Shown: positions 54,293 through 63,197, numbered from the stretch's first letter. The stretch: DNA of 64,000 nucleotides from Phaeodactylibacter xiamenensis (GCF_000759025.1 NZ_JPOS01000082.1:1-64000), one strand, 5' to 3'. Program-made: numbers and translations. Notes: generated by a model from the sequence alone, not told the origin.

Positions 54293-54958
54293 ATGTTGAG
54301 AATTGGAATGGGGCTTATTGCGATCTTTTTGATATCATTTACTACACCGGCCGACCCTGGTGCAGGAACTTTGAAGATGGGCCTGCTTAAGTATAACGGA
54401 GGGGGCGACTGGTACGCCAACCCCACTGCACTGCCTAATCTTGCCGCCTTTTGTAATGTGCAATTAGGTACTGACTTCGATACGGAATATGAAGAAGTAG
54501 AAGTGGGGAGCGTAGAGTTGTACAACTTTGCTTTTGTACACATGACCGGTCATGGAAATGTAGTCTTCTCAGATGCAGAAGCAGAAAATCTACGCAATTA
54601 TCTGTTGGGAGGCGGTTTCCTTCATATCGACGATAACTACGGCATGGACCCTTACGTGCGGGTAGCTATGAAGAAGGTATTCCCGGAGCAGGAATTTGTA
54701 GAGTTGCCATTTGAGCACCAGGTTTTTCACCAGAAGTTTGAGTTTGAGAATGGGTTGCCGAAAGTGCATAAACACGATGACAAGCCAGCACAAGCCTTTG
54801 GTTTGTTTCACGAAGGCAGGATGGTTTGCCTGTATTCTTTCGAGTCAGACCTGGGCGATGGCTGGGAAGACGAAGACGTGCACAACGACCCGGAGCCTAT
54901 TCGTCGCCGGGCCCTTCAGATGGGGGCTAACATTATACAATTCGCTTTTCAGCAGTAG
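54293..54958 (+). CDS. DUF4159 protein
   Basis: 221 residues, N-terminal signal sequence (MLRIGMGLIAIFLISFTTPA). DUF4159 core: LLKYNGGGDWYANPTALPNL, YNFAFVHMTGHGNVVFSDAE, LRNYLLGGGFLHIDDNYGMD, HQVFHQKFEF, GRMVCLYSFESDLGDGWED. The family has a glutamine-amidotransferase-like fold and occurs next to DUF58/MoxR/von Willebrand clusters elsewhere; here it is only with rsmE. Function unknown. Confidence 0.92.
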   Translation: MLRIGMGLIAIFLISFTTPADPGAGTLKMGLLKYNGGGDWYANPTALPNLAAFCNVQLGTDFDTEYEEVEVGSVELYNFAFVHMTGHGNVVFSDAEAENLRNYLLGGGFLHIDDNYGMDPYVRVAMKKVFPEQEFVELPFEHQVFHQKFEFENGLPKVHKHDDKPAQAFGLFHEGRMVCLYSFESDLGDGWEDEDVHNDPEPIRRRALQMGANIIQFAFQQ

Positions 54959-54961
54959 GAA

Positions 54962-55177
54962 TTACTGCCAGATCACAGACCGTTTGCGCCGGATATAGTT
55001 CCGTACATTAAGCCAGAAGGCTACGAAAATGTACAGAATTACCGGTGACCCCAGGGCCACGAACGAAATGTAAATAAAATTGATGCGCACGCGGGCAGAA
55101 GCGATCCCCATTTTGTCTCCGAGATAGCTGCATACACCAAACGCTGATCTTTCCATTAAGTCTTTTACGTATCGCAT
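54962..55177 (-). CDS. PspC-domain protein
   Basis: ATG at 55177 gives 71 residues: MRYVKDLMERSAFGVCSYLG, then a PspC pattern (DKMGIASARVRINFIYISF) with one strong membrane helix (VALGSPVILYIFVAFWLNV) and a basic tail. PspC proteins are membrane stress or shape-related factors. A longer start at 55309 would add a non-conserved extension. Confidence 0.82.
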   Translation of the reverse strand: MRYVKDLMERSAFGVCSYLGDKMGIASARVRINFIYISFVALGSPVILYIFVAFWLNVRNYIRRKRSVIWQ

Positions 55178-55407
55178 AAGCCATTTTTTGGTCAGGCACT
55201 TCACTTCCGTGCAATGCCGGGCAGGCCACCTCAACCTGTCATCAGGTATAACGTTTAATCCGGTTGAGGCGTTGCCGGCAAGCGGGATTCCGGTCAAAAA
55301 GCATAGCAATGCCCGCTATTGTTCTGGAACAAATCCCTAACAATAAAATAGGTAAATGGATTACACAACCGGCAAAAAAATTACGTTACCGGAGGCAATG
55401 CCCATGA

Positions 55408-55599
55408 TTATTCTGCGATAGCCGTCATGGCATCGTTCATAGACACCTGCTCATAAACGGCAGCACCGTTTTCCAGAGAGTGTCCAGGTTCTTGCATATT
55501 GCCTTCCGAGCCGGAAAAAAGGAAAAACGCACCGGCGGCGCCAAAAACGAGAAGCAATGCGATAATAATAGTTTCGATGTTCGACTTGTTACGTGCCAT
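55408..55599 (-). CDS. Single-helix membrane protein, unknown
   Basis: ATG at 55599, 63 residues. Basic N-terminus MARNKSN, one hydrophobic segment (IETIIIALLLVFGAAGAFFL), then an acidic tail ending MNDAMTAIAE. No recognised family. Plausible small gene because the positively charged start and helix are well formed; real expression is not shown. The next 730 bases upstream hold no convincing gene. Confidence 0.5.
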   Translation of the reverse strand: MARNKSNIETIIIALLLVFGAAGAFFLFSGSEGNMQEPGHSLENGAAVYEQVSMNDAMTAIAE

Positions 55600-55674
55600 G
55601 ATGTTTGGTTGTTTGTTGCAGCAGCAGCACTGGCAGGGCTGAAAGCTGCGGTTTAGGAATGCGGGGGGCTTTCC

Positions 55675-55997
55675 CGTCGGGGCAGCAGAGCGCTCCGACG
55701 CGGCATAGGAATGCCATGGCAAGTGCGGGGCACTTTACCGGGCAAAAGGTTTCGACAAGGCACAGCAAGGGCTTTCAGCTTCCATTGCAATGGAGGCTGT
55801 TACTCAGGAGCGGGCATAGCTCGCCCCTTTAGCGGCGTGCGGTCAGGCACGTGCTATTCAGGCATAGGAGTAGCAGGGCAAGCGGATACACTTGCCAGAG
55901 GTACAGGCATACATTGGACACAATGATAGCCTGGTGTTTGCCGGGCTATCAGGCAAAAAATGTAAAGGGCCTGCGGGGTACGCTACCGCACCTGGCC
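55675..55997. other. Hairpin-dense non-coding island
   Basis: The 55600-56330 gap has no convincing gene. Within it lies a succession of short perfect inverted repeats: CGTCGG/CCGACG (55675, 55695), GGCAT/ATGCC (55702-55715), AAGTG/CACTT (55721-55735), a 22-base near palindrome (55777-55798, one G-U), CGTGC/GCACG (55836, 55847), GGCAAG/CTTGCC (55877, 55891), CATTG/CAATG (55912, 55921), TGATAGCC/GGCTATCA (55924, 55944) and TGCGG/CCGCA (55972, 55986). The word CAGGCA recurs (55844, 55859, 55904, 55950). It could be a structured RNA, a repeat cluster or a recombination site. Neither strand offers a long ORF across it. Confidence 0.6.
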
Positions 55998-56330
55998 AAT
56001 ACTGTGTTTGAAATCGGTGGTTGTAGATGGCCTGCGAATTGCAAGCGTAGGAGTGTTGTTTAAGGAGGAGATGGTGCAGTGCAGCCTTTGGGGCAGTAGT
56101 TGCCCAGGCAGTCTGCACCCGGTTTGTAAGGGTTCTGCATAGGTTGTCTTGGTTTACTGAATGATTATGATTGCAGGCATACAGTTTTCCGACTGTGCCT
56201 ATGCAAATATTATAAAAATTATCTATATATGTATGGTTTGACTGTGTTTTATTAAAAAAAATCTTCATTTGTTTTTCTGTATTGTGTTCATATACAGAGC
56301 TGCAAAATATATGCCAAAAATAGTATGTGT

Positions 56331-57524
56331 TTATTTTAAGCTTGTACTTACAGGCTTAGGCTCGCTTAAAGGCGGTAGCAAGAGCCACAGTTTACCGTAG
56401 GATTTGAGGTTGCCGGCTTCCTGTGCAGCTGCATCTCCAATACCGGTGTAAAAGTCGACATGCCCGGGGCCACGGATAGCGCCGCCGACATCCTGCGCAA
56501 TTAGCAAGCGGTAATCATGTCCGATCACGCGCTGTTTGCGGTTGTCGAAAATGGGGAAAGCCGCGAGGAGGCAGCTTCCCAGGGGGATATACCTGCGGTC
56601 GACAGCTATGGAGTAGCCGGGAGTGAGGGGCACGTTGCCGGCTCCGGATGGTACTGTTTGCTGACGGATGAAAAAAGTATAGGAAGGGTTTTGAAACAGA
56701 ATGGTGTCAGTCAAGGTAGGGTTTTTGAGCAGGAACTTGCGGATGCCGCGGATAGAAAGGTCGGGGATATTAAGGTCCGGCTGTTCCATGATATATTTTT
56801 CAATACTCAGATAGGGGTGTCGGTTGCTGCCATTGTATGAAAAGAGCTCCCGGGTGCCATCCGGGTATTCCACATAACCGGAGCCCTGAACCTGCATATA
56901 GTACAGGTCCACCTTATTGGCGGCATAAGCAAGCTCGAGCCCCATACTGTCGAGCACCCCTTCCCCTTCAATCTGAGCGCGGGTAGGAAGAGCGCCTTCC
57001 CAGTCAAGTGGGCGGCTGTAAATCGGATATTTGAACGGCCCGGAAGGTTCCCGGGATACTTTTATTACCGGTGTGAAGTACCCTGTGAACTGTACATTCC
57101 CACGCTGGTCCCTCCCCCAGATCTGATAGGCGTTCAGATACTTCTCCATGCCAAAGGGTTGTGCGTGCTGCCATGCGGCGAGCATTTCAGTGACTTCACG
57201 GAGCGCTTCGTGCCGTATTCTCAGGTTTCCTACCTGATAATTGCTTCGGCTTCGGGCAAGGTCCAGTAATTTAAGGTTGTGCTGTAGGGCTTCTACTGCT
57301 TTCCCATCAATGATGGGCAGCGTGAGGGAATCCAGAGGGATAGGAGTGTAAATATCCTGCTGTCTGGGTTGTCCCTGCACCCTTCCGTATCTGTCGATTT
57401 TCAGCTTTTTTGGCTTATGGCGGGCATCAGGGGTATCAACTGGAAGTTGCCCGGACTCGGGAGAAGGCCCACAGCCAGTCAGAGCAGTGAGCGCCAGGCA
57501 AATGACAGCCGTGCGTATTTTCAT
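56331..57524 (-). CDS. mltA: Membrane-bound lytic transglycosylase MltA
   Basis: ATG at 57524 (397 residues) gives lipoprotein signal MKIRTAVICLALTALTGC. MltA domain: FTGYFTPVIKVSRE, YPIYSRP, IEGEGVLDSMGLELAYAANK, YMQVQGSGYVEYPDG, then the 3D domain: PLTPGYSIAVDRRYIPLGSC, DVGGAIRGPGHVDFYTGIGD, with the catalytic Asp in the last stretch. Cleaves peptidoglycan glycans. Together with MltG it gives this window two cell-wall lyases. Confidence 0.95.
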   Translation of the reverse strand: MKIRTAVICLALTALTGCGPSPESGQLPVDTPDARHKPKKLKIDRYGRVQGQPRQQDIYTPIPLDSLTLPIIDGKAVEALQHNLKLLDLARSRSNYQVGNLRIRHEALREVTEMLAAWQHAQPFGMEKYLNAYQIWGRDQRGNVQFTGYFTPVIKVSREPSGPFKYPIYSRPLDWEGALPTRAQIEGEGVLDSMGLELAYAANKVDLYYMQVQGSGYVEYPDGTRELFSYNGSNRHPYLSIEKYIMEQPDLNIPDLSIRGIRKFLLKNPTLTDTILFQNPSYTFFIRQQTVPSGAGNVPLTPGYSIAVDRRYIPLGSCLLAAFPIFDNRKQRVIGHDYRLLIAQDVGGAIRGPGHVDFYTGIGDAAAQEAGNLKSYGKLWLLLPPLSEPKPVSTSLK

Positions 57525-57565
57525 GAGGAGATAGGTTGATGCCACCAACAATTATACTATAAAAA

Positions 57566-58444
57566 TTAGTGACTTCCAAAGGGCTTTTGGGCAGTGATCA
57601 GCCCATAATACCAAAGCCCCTGTCTCAGTGCCTGGAACTGTCGTATACTGCCAAGGATATTATTGTGCTGTGCCCGGGTCCGGATACCAATAGGGTGAAG
57701 CAGGTAATTGGCCCATAGCCAGCGTCGGGAAATCAAGTAAAGATTTTTGAGGGAGATAAATGTATAGCGGGTATAATCCTGAATTTGGATATTCTCAAAG
57801 CCCGTACTTTCCAGGTGAGCGTGATGCTCGTGCGTACTATCAAGGTCCGGTATGGCCCAGCGGTTGACCCAATCCAGCAGCAGTTTTTCCTGCGCATCAG
57901 GGAGTGGTCTTTGGTACCGGATATATTCGGCAATGACAATTCGGCCTCCGGGTTTCAGGAGGCGTGCAGCTTCCCGGTAGAAGGCGGCTTTGTTTTGCGC
58001 ATGACAAAGGCTTTCACAGGCCCAGATCGTATCTACGCTGTTGTCTTCCATGGGCACCTGACAGTAGTCGCCTTCAATAAATTGGCAAAGGTGGGCGAGC
58101 CTGCGTTCTGAAGCCTGTTTTTCAGCGGTGGCAACTTGGGTGGCAACGGGCGTAATACCCGTTACCCGTACAGATTTTTGGGCGGCCAGCCACAAACTGC
58201 TGCCGCCGTTGCCACAACCGGCGTCAAGGACATGCTCTCCGGGCTCTACTTTGCCCAATGCTGCCATAATTTGGTTGGTATTCAGCAGCGCCTGCTCGTG
58301 TGTCCGGTGGTTGCGGTCATAAAAACCGAAATGTACAGCCTGATTGTCTTCATTGAGCCAGGCAACTTTGTAGTCAAACCGGGTTTCATCATAATAACGA
58401 ATGACATCACTAAAATGGGTCGTCTGCAGGGGAGGGGTGGGCAT
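57566..58444 (-). CDS. SAM-dependent methyltransferase (UbiE/tocopherol-MT-like)
   Basis: 292 residues. Class I fold: motif I HVLDAGCGNGGSSLWLA, motif II with acidic residue GDYCQVPMEDNSVDTIWACE, then AARLLKPGGRIVIAEYIR. The N-terminus FSDVIRYYDETRFDYKVAWL resembles small-molecule C- or O-methyltransferases such as tocopherol and sarcosine types. Substrate unknown. In the same direction as MltA, 41 bases upstream of it. Confidence 0.88.
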   Translation of the reverse strand: MPTPPLQTTHFSDVIRYYDETRFDYKVAWLNEDNQAVHFGFYDRNHRTHEQALLNTNQIMAALGKVEPGEHVLDAGCGNGGSSLWLAAQKSVRVTGITPVATQVATAEKQASERRLAHLCQFIEGDYCQVPMEDNSVDTIWACESLCHAQNKAAFYREAARLLKPGGRIVIAEYIRYQRPLPDAQEKLLLDWVNRWAIPDLDSTHEHHAHLESTGFENIQIQDYTRYTFISLKNLYLISRRWLWANYLLHPIGIRTRAQHNNILGSIRQFQALRQGLWYYGLITAQKPFGSH

Positions 58445-58506
58445 GGGCTCCTAAATCTGTTTCTGCTGGCAAAATAGGGAATTTTGAGGACTGCCATGAA
58501 AATAGC

Positions 58507-58540
58507 GCAGCCCCGCCAGCCATTCGGCTAACGGGGCTGC
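58507..58540 (-). terminator. Terminator after the SQR gene
   Basis: GCAGCCCCG (58507-58515) pairs with CGGGGCTGC (58532-58540), inner AGCC/GGCT. On the minus strand it is followed by GCTATTTTC, a modest T-run. Lies between the SQR and methyltransferase genes. Confidence 0.75.
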
Positions 58541-58564
58541 TGTAAGTAGAACAATGAGTTGGTG

Positions 58565-59827
58565 TTATGCTCTGCCTTTTAGCATCATATTCCAGTACAT
58601 GAATGGCAGGCCGTACTTCTTGAGCACCCACATCGGGTAGAGCTCTTTTGAAGTGTCAAAGAACTTGGACAACATCGGGTCGCTGTCCCGTTCGCCTTCG
58701 TAGTTGAACTCCGCAAGTACCATTTTGCCATAGCCTGTCACCAGTGGGCAGGAAGAGTAGCCCTGATAGTCGTTATTGAGCTTGCCGTCATTGGCGATGG
58801 CATGGAAGAGGTTCTCTACGACCACGGGAGCCTGCTTGCGTACGGCTGCTCCGGTCTTTGCTGTCGGTAAAGCTGCGGCATCACCCAGTGCGAAAACATT
58901 TGGGTATCGCTTGTGCTTCAGGGTATTAATGTCTACTTCAATCCAGCCTTTGGTAGGGCCATCCTGTACGGCGAGCTGAGACTCCTGAATAAAATCGGGT
59001 GCAGCTTGTGGTGGGGCAAGGTGGAGCATATCGAACTCTATCATAGCGTGGCCTTCTACAACTTCTTCTTTCTCAGTGTCACGGTAGTTATAGCACACGG
59101 CAGAAATCTTGTCGTATTCCTTCACGATGTCAAAGTATACCCGCTTATTTTCCCCGTCAATTTTTTTAATTCGGTGGAAGAAGCGCAGCTGCAACCCTTT
59201 GCGGTCCACCACCTTCATAAGGGTAGACTTAAACGGTTCTACCCCGAAGATCACACTGCCCGGTGTCAGGAACACGATGTCGGACTTCTCGCGTACGCCC
59301 TGCTTACGCCAGTAGTCATCCGCCAGATACATGATTTTCTGTGGAGCACCACCGCATTTAATGGGCGTGGCAGGTTGGGTGAAAATAGCGTTACCGCCTT
59401 TAAATTCCTGAAGGACTTCCCAGGTGTAATCCGGATCTACATAATTGCTGCAGACCTGGTTCTTGTTCATTGTTTCTTCCAGGCCTTCAATCTGCGAATA
59501 GTCATACTTAACCCCCGGGCAGGCCACCAGGTAGTCGTAGAATACCTTAGTGCCGTCTTTGAGTACGACCTCGTTGTTATCCGGGTTGACAGCGGCCACA
59601 TATTCCTGAATCCACTGCGCGCCTTTTGGGATTAGGTCGCCCATGTTGCGCTCCGTGTCCTTATAATTAAAGGTGCCTGCGCCTACCAGCGTCCAGGCGG
59701 GCTGATAGTAATGCTTTGATGCGGGATCAATAATGGCAATGTCCAGGTTTTTGTCTTTGAGGAGTAGTTGAGCAGCAACGGTAATACCAGCCGTGCCTGC
59801 TCCAATGATCACTATCTGATGTTTCAT
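58565..59827 (-). CDS. sqr: Sulfide:quinone oxidoreductase, type II-like
   Basis: 420 residues. FAD Rossmann motif VIIGAGTAGITVAAQ at the N-terminus; active-site Cys in PIKCGGAPQKIMYLADDYW (C158) and SSCPLVTGYGKMVLAEF (C360), the two-cysteine pattern of type II SQR and the eukaryotic SQRDL enzymes; ALGDAAALPTAKTGAAVRKQ binds FAD. The C-terminal amphipathic tail (LKKYGLPFMYWNMM) probably docks on the membrane. Oxidises sulfide and passes electrons to quinone. A Crp/Fnr-like palindrome lies 54 bases upstream of its start. Confidence 0.94.
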   Translation of the reverse strand: MKHQIVIIGAGTAGITVAAQLLLKDKNLDIAIIDPASKHYYQPAWTLVGAGTFNYKDTERNMGDLIPKGAQWIQEYVAAVNPDNNEVVLKDGTKVFYDYLVACPGVKYDYSQIEGLEETMNKNQVCSNYVDPDYTWEVLQEFKGGNAIFTQPATPIKCGGAPQKIMYLADDYWRKQGVREKSDIVFLTPGSVIFGVEPFKSTLMKVVDRKGLQLRFFHRIKKIDGENKRVYFDIVKEYDKISAVCYNYRDTEKEEVVEGHAMIEFDMLHLAPPQAAPDFIQESQLAVQDGPTKGWIEVDINTLKHKRYPNVFALGDAAALPTAKTGAAVRKQAPVVVENLFHAIANDGKLNNDYQGYSSCPLVTGYGKMVLAEFNYEGERDSDPMLSKFFDTSKELYPMWVLKKYGLPFMYWNMMLKGRA

Positions 59828-59880
59828 GTGAATTGGCTTTAATAATGTTTGGTGAAGTTAGAGCCAATCCTTTTTTTCTT

Positions 59881-59900
59881 TTGTGTGCCCGGTCACACAA
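59881..59900 (-). promoter_or_regulatory. Crp/Fnr-like palindrome upstream of SQR
   Basis: TTGTGTG-N6-CACACAA, fully symmetric in both arms (59881-59887, 59894-59900). It is close to the Crp family consensus TGTGA-N6-TCACA. Positioned 54 bases before the SQR start on its template side, in otherwise gene-free DNA (59828-60050). Control of sulfide oxidation by a Crp/Fnr-type regulator is inferred. Confidence 0.55.
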
Positions 59901-60050
59901 GAGGGTGATAAAAATCATTAAAAGTGTTAATAGTTATTGCCAGGAGCATGCTGATGAGCGACCCCAGCCTTTTATGGCGGGTACTCCGATGCAGTACATA
60001 GGTAAGATGAATAACCTGGAGGTTTAGGGGGCGAAAAGTTGGATTGAGGT

Positions 60051-61058
60051 TCAGCGTCGCTGATCCGGCTTTTCTTTCTCAAGGTAGATGTCCCCGAATG
60101 TCACGGAAATCGTTACATTGGGGTAGTACTCCGCCCGGGGCTGGAATTCTACCTTTTTAATCTCGTCTGTATTCTTCAGGAATTCCATTTTGAGATTGCT
60201 GGGAAAGTAAATACTGCCGTGCTGAGCGGTGAGGGCATAGCCGTAGTCCAGCAGCCGGGGGTCGAAGAGGAAAATGTCACTTTTGGTGCCGGTAATATTG
60301 AGATCTAATAATCCGGCAGAAGCTGAAAGGATACGCACATCTCCATAGTTAGCTTCAATGCTGTACAGGCCCTTGATCTCCTCCAGAGTCACGTTTGAAC
60401 GCCGGGCATTGATCATGATGTCGCCATCGAGGCGTTTACCGGAAACATCGCCAAAACGTGTGGAAAGATCAATGCTGCCCTTAACATTTTCAAGCCCAAC
60501 CGGGCTGAACTCGCCCTGATAGCGGAACCCTTTGGCGAGGTTGATGACGTTGGCCGTGCCAAAATAGTTTTTCAGGTAGACCGGGCAGTCTTCGGGTACT
60601 CTTACTACATAGCGGGCAGAGAGATTGGAAGCAGGCTTAGGGGCCCCTTCTGGCACAGAGATGTAGTTGCGCACGTAGATTTTGTTGCGTACGCGCTCTG
60701 CGATATACTTGATCGCTTCAATATCAGCCTCTGCAGTGGTTTTGTCGGGATGTTTGGCAATGAATTCAACAGTAAGGGCGATTTCGTCCTTATTCCAGGT
60801 TTCGATAGAGACATCAGCTTTTTCGCCTTCGATGTTCACTTCATAGGTTTCCCGGTATTTGAAGGTTTTTTCCAACCGTTTGGTGATGACGTGGAGGTTG
60901 GTGGTCTGTGCCATCAGCCCGTTGCCGGGAAAGCTCAGCCCGTAAAGAGCGAGCATTATCCAAAGTGGCTTTGGGAAAAGCCGGCTTAGGCTTCGTTTGC
61001 CAGCCTGCAGCGCCCGAAGAGTCCGGGTTGCGCTAAATAAAGGGTTCCAATTTTTCAT
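60051..61058 (-). CDS. Secreted DUF4097-like beta protein
   Basis: ATG at 61058 (335 residues). N-terminal hydrophobic region (about 32-50, PLWIMLALYGLSFPGNGLMA) serves as signal. After that the chain is a repetitive beta-solenoid-like series: FEVN-type strands YEVNIEGEKADVSIETWNK, VPEDCPVYLKNYFGTANVIN, VKGSIDLSTRFGDVSGKRLD, GDIMINARRSNVTLEEIKGL and YSIEANYGDVRILSASAGLL, the pattern of DUF4097 putative adhesins. It follows the anti-sigma gene 33 bases on in the same direction, so it may belong to the same operon or be its sensor or target. Confidence 0.75.
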   Translation of the reverse strand: MKNWNPLFSATRTLRALQAGKRSLSRLFPKPLWIMLALYGLSFPGNGLMAQTTNLHVITKRLEKTFKYRETYEVNIEGEKADVSIETWNKDEIALTVEFIAKHPDKTTAEADIEAIKYIAERVRNKIYVRNYISVPEGAPKPASNLSARYVVRVPEDCPVYLKNYFGTANVINLAKGFRYQGEFSPVGLENVKGSIDLSTRFGDVSGKRLDGDIMINARRSNVTLEEIKGLYSIEANYGDVRILSASAGLLDLNITGTKSDIFLFDPRLLDYGYALTAQHGSIYFPSNLKMEFLKNTDEIKKVEFQPRAEYYPNVTISVTFGDIYLEKEKPDQRR

Positions 61059-61091
61059 TATTGGTCCAGATATTTTGATGGGCAATGGTGA

Positions 61092-61799
61092 TTAAATTTG
61101 AGTAATCATTTCCCGGATCAGGCCGGAGCGTTCTTTTTCGATCTCGCTCATTTGCCGGATGAGCTGAGCGTCTTTTCCATAGCGCTCCATCATTTTGGCC
61201 ACTTCCTCCTGAGCGTCTTTCAGGTCTGCCCACTCGGATAGCAGCAGTTCATAGGTAGGCAGTTGTTTCGCTACCGGGTCTTCACGGAATTCGTTTACCG
61301 CTTTTTGCATCAAAGCATCCGCCTGCCCCCAGTCTTCAATACTGGCGAATTGGGCTCTTGTGGTCTGCTGATCATAAGTGTAGGTGGCTTGCAACGGTGC
61401 CTCATCCGGTTGCGACCAGGCCCACCAAAGACCGAGTACCAGGGCAATAGCCGCTGCTGCTCTGGTCAGCATCATTAGTTGGAATCTGCGGGCGGGTGGC
61501 CTGATACCCCCTTCAATAGCCGTCCAGACTTTGGCTGGAGGCGCATATTGAGGGAGCTTTGCGAGAACTTCCGTTAGCTGCTGTTGGGATGTGTCCGCTT
61601 CAAGCGTGTCCGTGATGCGTGCCCAAACCATAGAAGGAGGTGTGTAGGCAGGCAGCTCATGCAGAGCAGAATGCAATGGGGCTTCAGCAGCTACTTTATC
61701 TAATTCCCGGTCGATCTCCTGCCAGCATTTTGCCGGGGGAGCATAGACCGGCATTCGGGAAAGTGCATCTTTCAGGGTCGTTCGGTTTTGCTCACTCAT
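61092..61799 (-). CDS. Anti-sigma factor with three 33-residue repeats
   Basis: 235 residues with one membrane helix (about 111-128, LTRAAAAIALVLGLWWAW). The cytoplasmic N-terminal part has three copies of L-x-x-(M/L)-P-x-Y-x-P-P-x-x-x-W-x-x-I at 13-29, 46-62 and 79-95; the Pro of each copy is at 17, 50 and 83, a period of exactly 33. It has no zinc HxxxCxxC motif. The periplasmic C-terminus is charged and helical. Placed three bases after the ECF sigma gene, which fits an anti-sigma role; the repeated motif is not the standard sigma-binding domain. Confidence 0.78.
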   Translation of the reverse strand: MSEQNRTTLKDALSRMPVYAPPAKCWQEIDRELDKVAAEAPLHSALHELPAYTPPSMVWARITDTLEADTSQQQLTEVLAKLPQYAPPAKVWTAIEGGIRPPARRFQLMMLTRAAAAIALVLGLWWAWSQPDEAPLQATYTYDQQTTRAQFASIEDWGQADALMQKAVNEFREDPVAKQLPTYELLLSEWADLKDAQEEVAKMMERYGKDAQLIRQMSEIEKERSGLIREMITQI

Positions 61800-61802
61800 C
61801 GA

Positions 61803-62339
61803 TTAGGAGTTGTAATGTTCTAGTGATTCCCGCAGCCGCTTTTTAGCATGGAATAGCTGCGATTTGGAGGTGCCAACCGAGACACCCAGCATTTCTGCTA
61901 CTTCTTTGTGCGGGTAGCCTTCAATTTCTATCAGGACGAATACCGCCCGGTAGCCTTCCGGTAGTGCCTGAATGGCCCGTTCGAGGTATTCAACATCCAG
62001 TTGGTGCCCCCAGTTAATAGCTTCCTCCCTGAGGTTATGTTCCAGGGGCTCAAATTTCAGTTGACGCTTAATATGGCTCAAAGCTGTTCGGACTACTATT
62101 GTTTTGATCCAGGCCCCAAGCGTAGACTCCCGCCTGAACTTAGGCAATGCCCGAAAGACCTTGATAAAGGCATCCTGTAAAACATCATTGGCGGAATCAA
62201 AGTCGTTGGTGATCCGGTATGCGGCCGTATACATGGCTTTACAATACCGCTCGTACAGCTCGCGTTGCGCAAGGCGGTCGTGGGCCAGGCAGCCTTCAAT
62301 AAGTTCTGATTCCGTCATACTTTTTGTCACATAAACCAT
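61803..62339 (-). CDS. ECF RNA polymerase sigma factor
   Basis: 178 residues (start ATG 62339; a second ATG at 62318 is possible). Region 2: AQRELYERYCKAMYTAAYRI ... DANDVLQDAF-type segment SANDVLQDAFIKVFRALPKF; region 4: IQALPEGYRAVFVLIEIEGY and PHKEVAEMLGVSVGTSKSQL helix-turn-helix. Works with the transmembrane protein just downstream as regulator. Monitors envelope or other extracytoplasmic cues (family-level inference). Confidence 0.95.
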   Translation of the reverse strand: MVYVTKSMTESELIEGCLAHDRLAQRELYERYCKAMYTAAYRITNDFDSANDVLQDAFIKVFRALPKFRRESTLGAWIKTIVVRTALSHIKRQLKFEPLEHNLREEAINWGHQLDVEYLERAIQALPEGYRAVFVLIEIEGYPHKEVAEMLGVSVGTSKSQLFHAKKRLRESLEHYNS

Positions 62340-62416
62340 GAGCCTGGAGTTCTCCTTTAGTTTTCGGTTACAAAGAGCGCTCCAGGCACAGAACAGGTTG
62401 TATAGGAATGAAAAAA

Positions 62417-63061
62417 TTACTTACCCAGTAATAAGCCGAGTGAAAAAATCAGCCGTTCTGGGCGCTGATCGAAATCGTATCGCTGATCGTTGAAGTACAT
62501 GTGGTCACCAAAGCGGGTGAAGTTGCCCTGATAGCGTACATCGAGCATAATATTCCAAATGTCGAGCCCCGCCCCAATCTGATAACCGTAGGTTAGGTCT
62601 TCAAAACGCTGTTCATAGTTTTCATAGGCCAGCAAATCAGAGGTGCTATTGATATACACGTGCCCCAATGGCCCGCCACAGAGCCGCAGTGCACCAATGC
62701 GATATTGGAGCAGGAGTGGGATGTCAAGATATTGATATTTCTCAGAGAGGACTTTACGGACCGCTCCGGAACTTCTAAGCTCCTCCACTTCATAGTCCAC
62801 CCGGTTGGAATTAAAGATGACTTCCGGCTGTATGATCCATTTTTCACCGAGGGGGATTTGCAGGACAAGCCCGCCCTGAATACCAAACTGTGCCTCGTCT
62901 ACATCGAGGTTTAGCTCAGGCGACCTGCCTCCTTCGGGGATATTGTTGGGGCTTGAAGGCACGTTGAGGTTGACCAGCCCGGCACGTATACCGATGCGGA
63001 CCTGGGCAGATAAAGTTAGGGCGCATAGTGACAGCAGGGTGATCAAAGTCGGGATTTTCAT
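62417..63061 (-). CDS. PorT-like outer-membrane beta-barrel protein
   Basis: ATG at 63061 (214 residues; an ATG two codons earlier is equally good) gives signal MKIPTLITLLSLCALTLSAQ. OMP_b-brl features: RIGIRAGLVNLNVPSSPNNI, FGIQGGLVLQIPLGEKWIIQ, EVIFNSNRVDYEVEEL, IPLLLQYRIGALRLCGGPLG and a final strand LIFSLGLLLGK. Channel or assembly roles are typical; none can be assigned. Divergent from engB across about 135 bases. Confidence 0.82.
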   Translation of the reverse strand: MKIPTLITLLSLCALTLSAQVRIGIRAGLVNLNVPSSPNNIPEGGRSPELNLDVDEAQFGIQGGLVLQIPLGEKWIIQPEVIFNSNRVDYEVEELRSSGAVRKVLSEKYQYLDIPLLLQYRIGALRLCGGPLGHVYINSTSDLLAYENYEQRFEDLTYGYQIGAGLDIWNIMLDVRYQGNFTRFGDHMYFNDQRYDFDQRPERLIFSLGLLLGK

Positions 63062-63197
63062 ATGCATATGTTTTATGGTTTTCGAATGTTCTTTTCCCAA
63101 AAGTAAACGAAGCGGGTGCTTCGGGGTTCCGTTCGTATTTTTATTAACCACAAATTTAGGCTATAATTGCTGTCTTGGATAAAATCAGATTTTTCCT

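Noticed and set aside
55858-56268. 136-codon frame on the minus strand in the hairpin island
   Set aside because: No signal peptide, odd composition, and it runs through several hairpins; no support as a protein.
59833-60027. 64-codon frame upstream of SQR on the plus strand
   Set aside because: It spans the promoter and palindrome region of SQR and shows no protein-like features.
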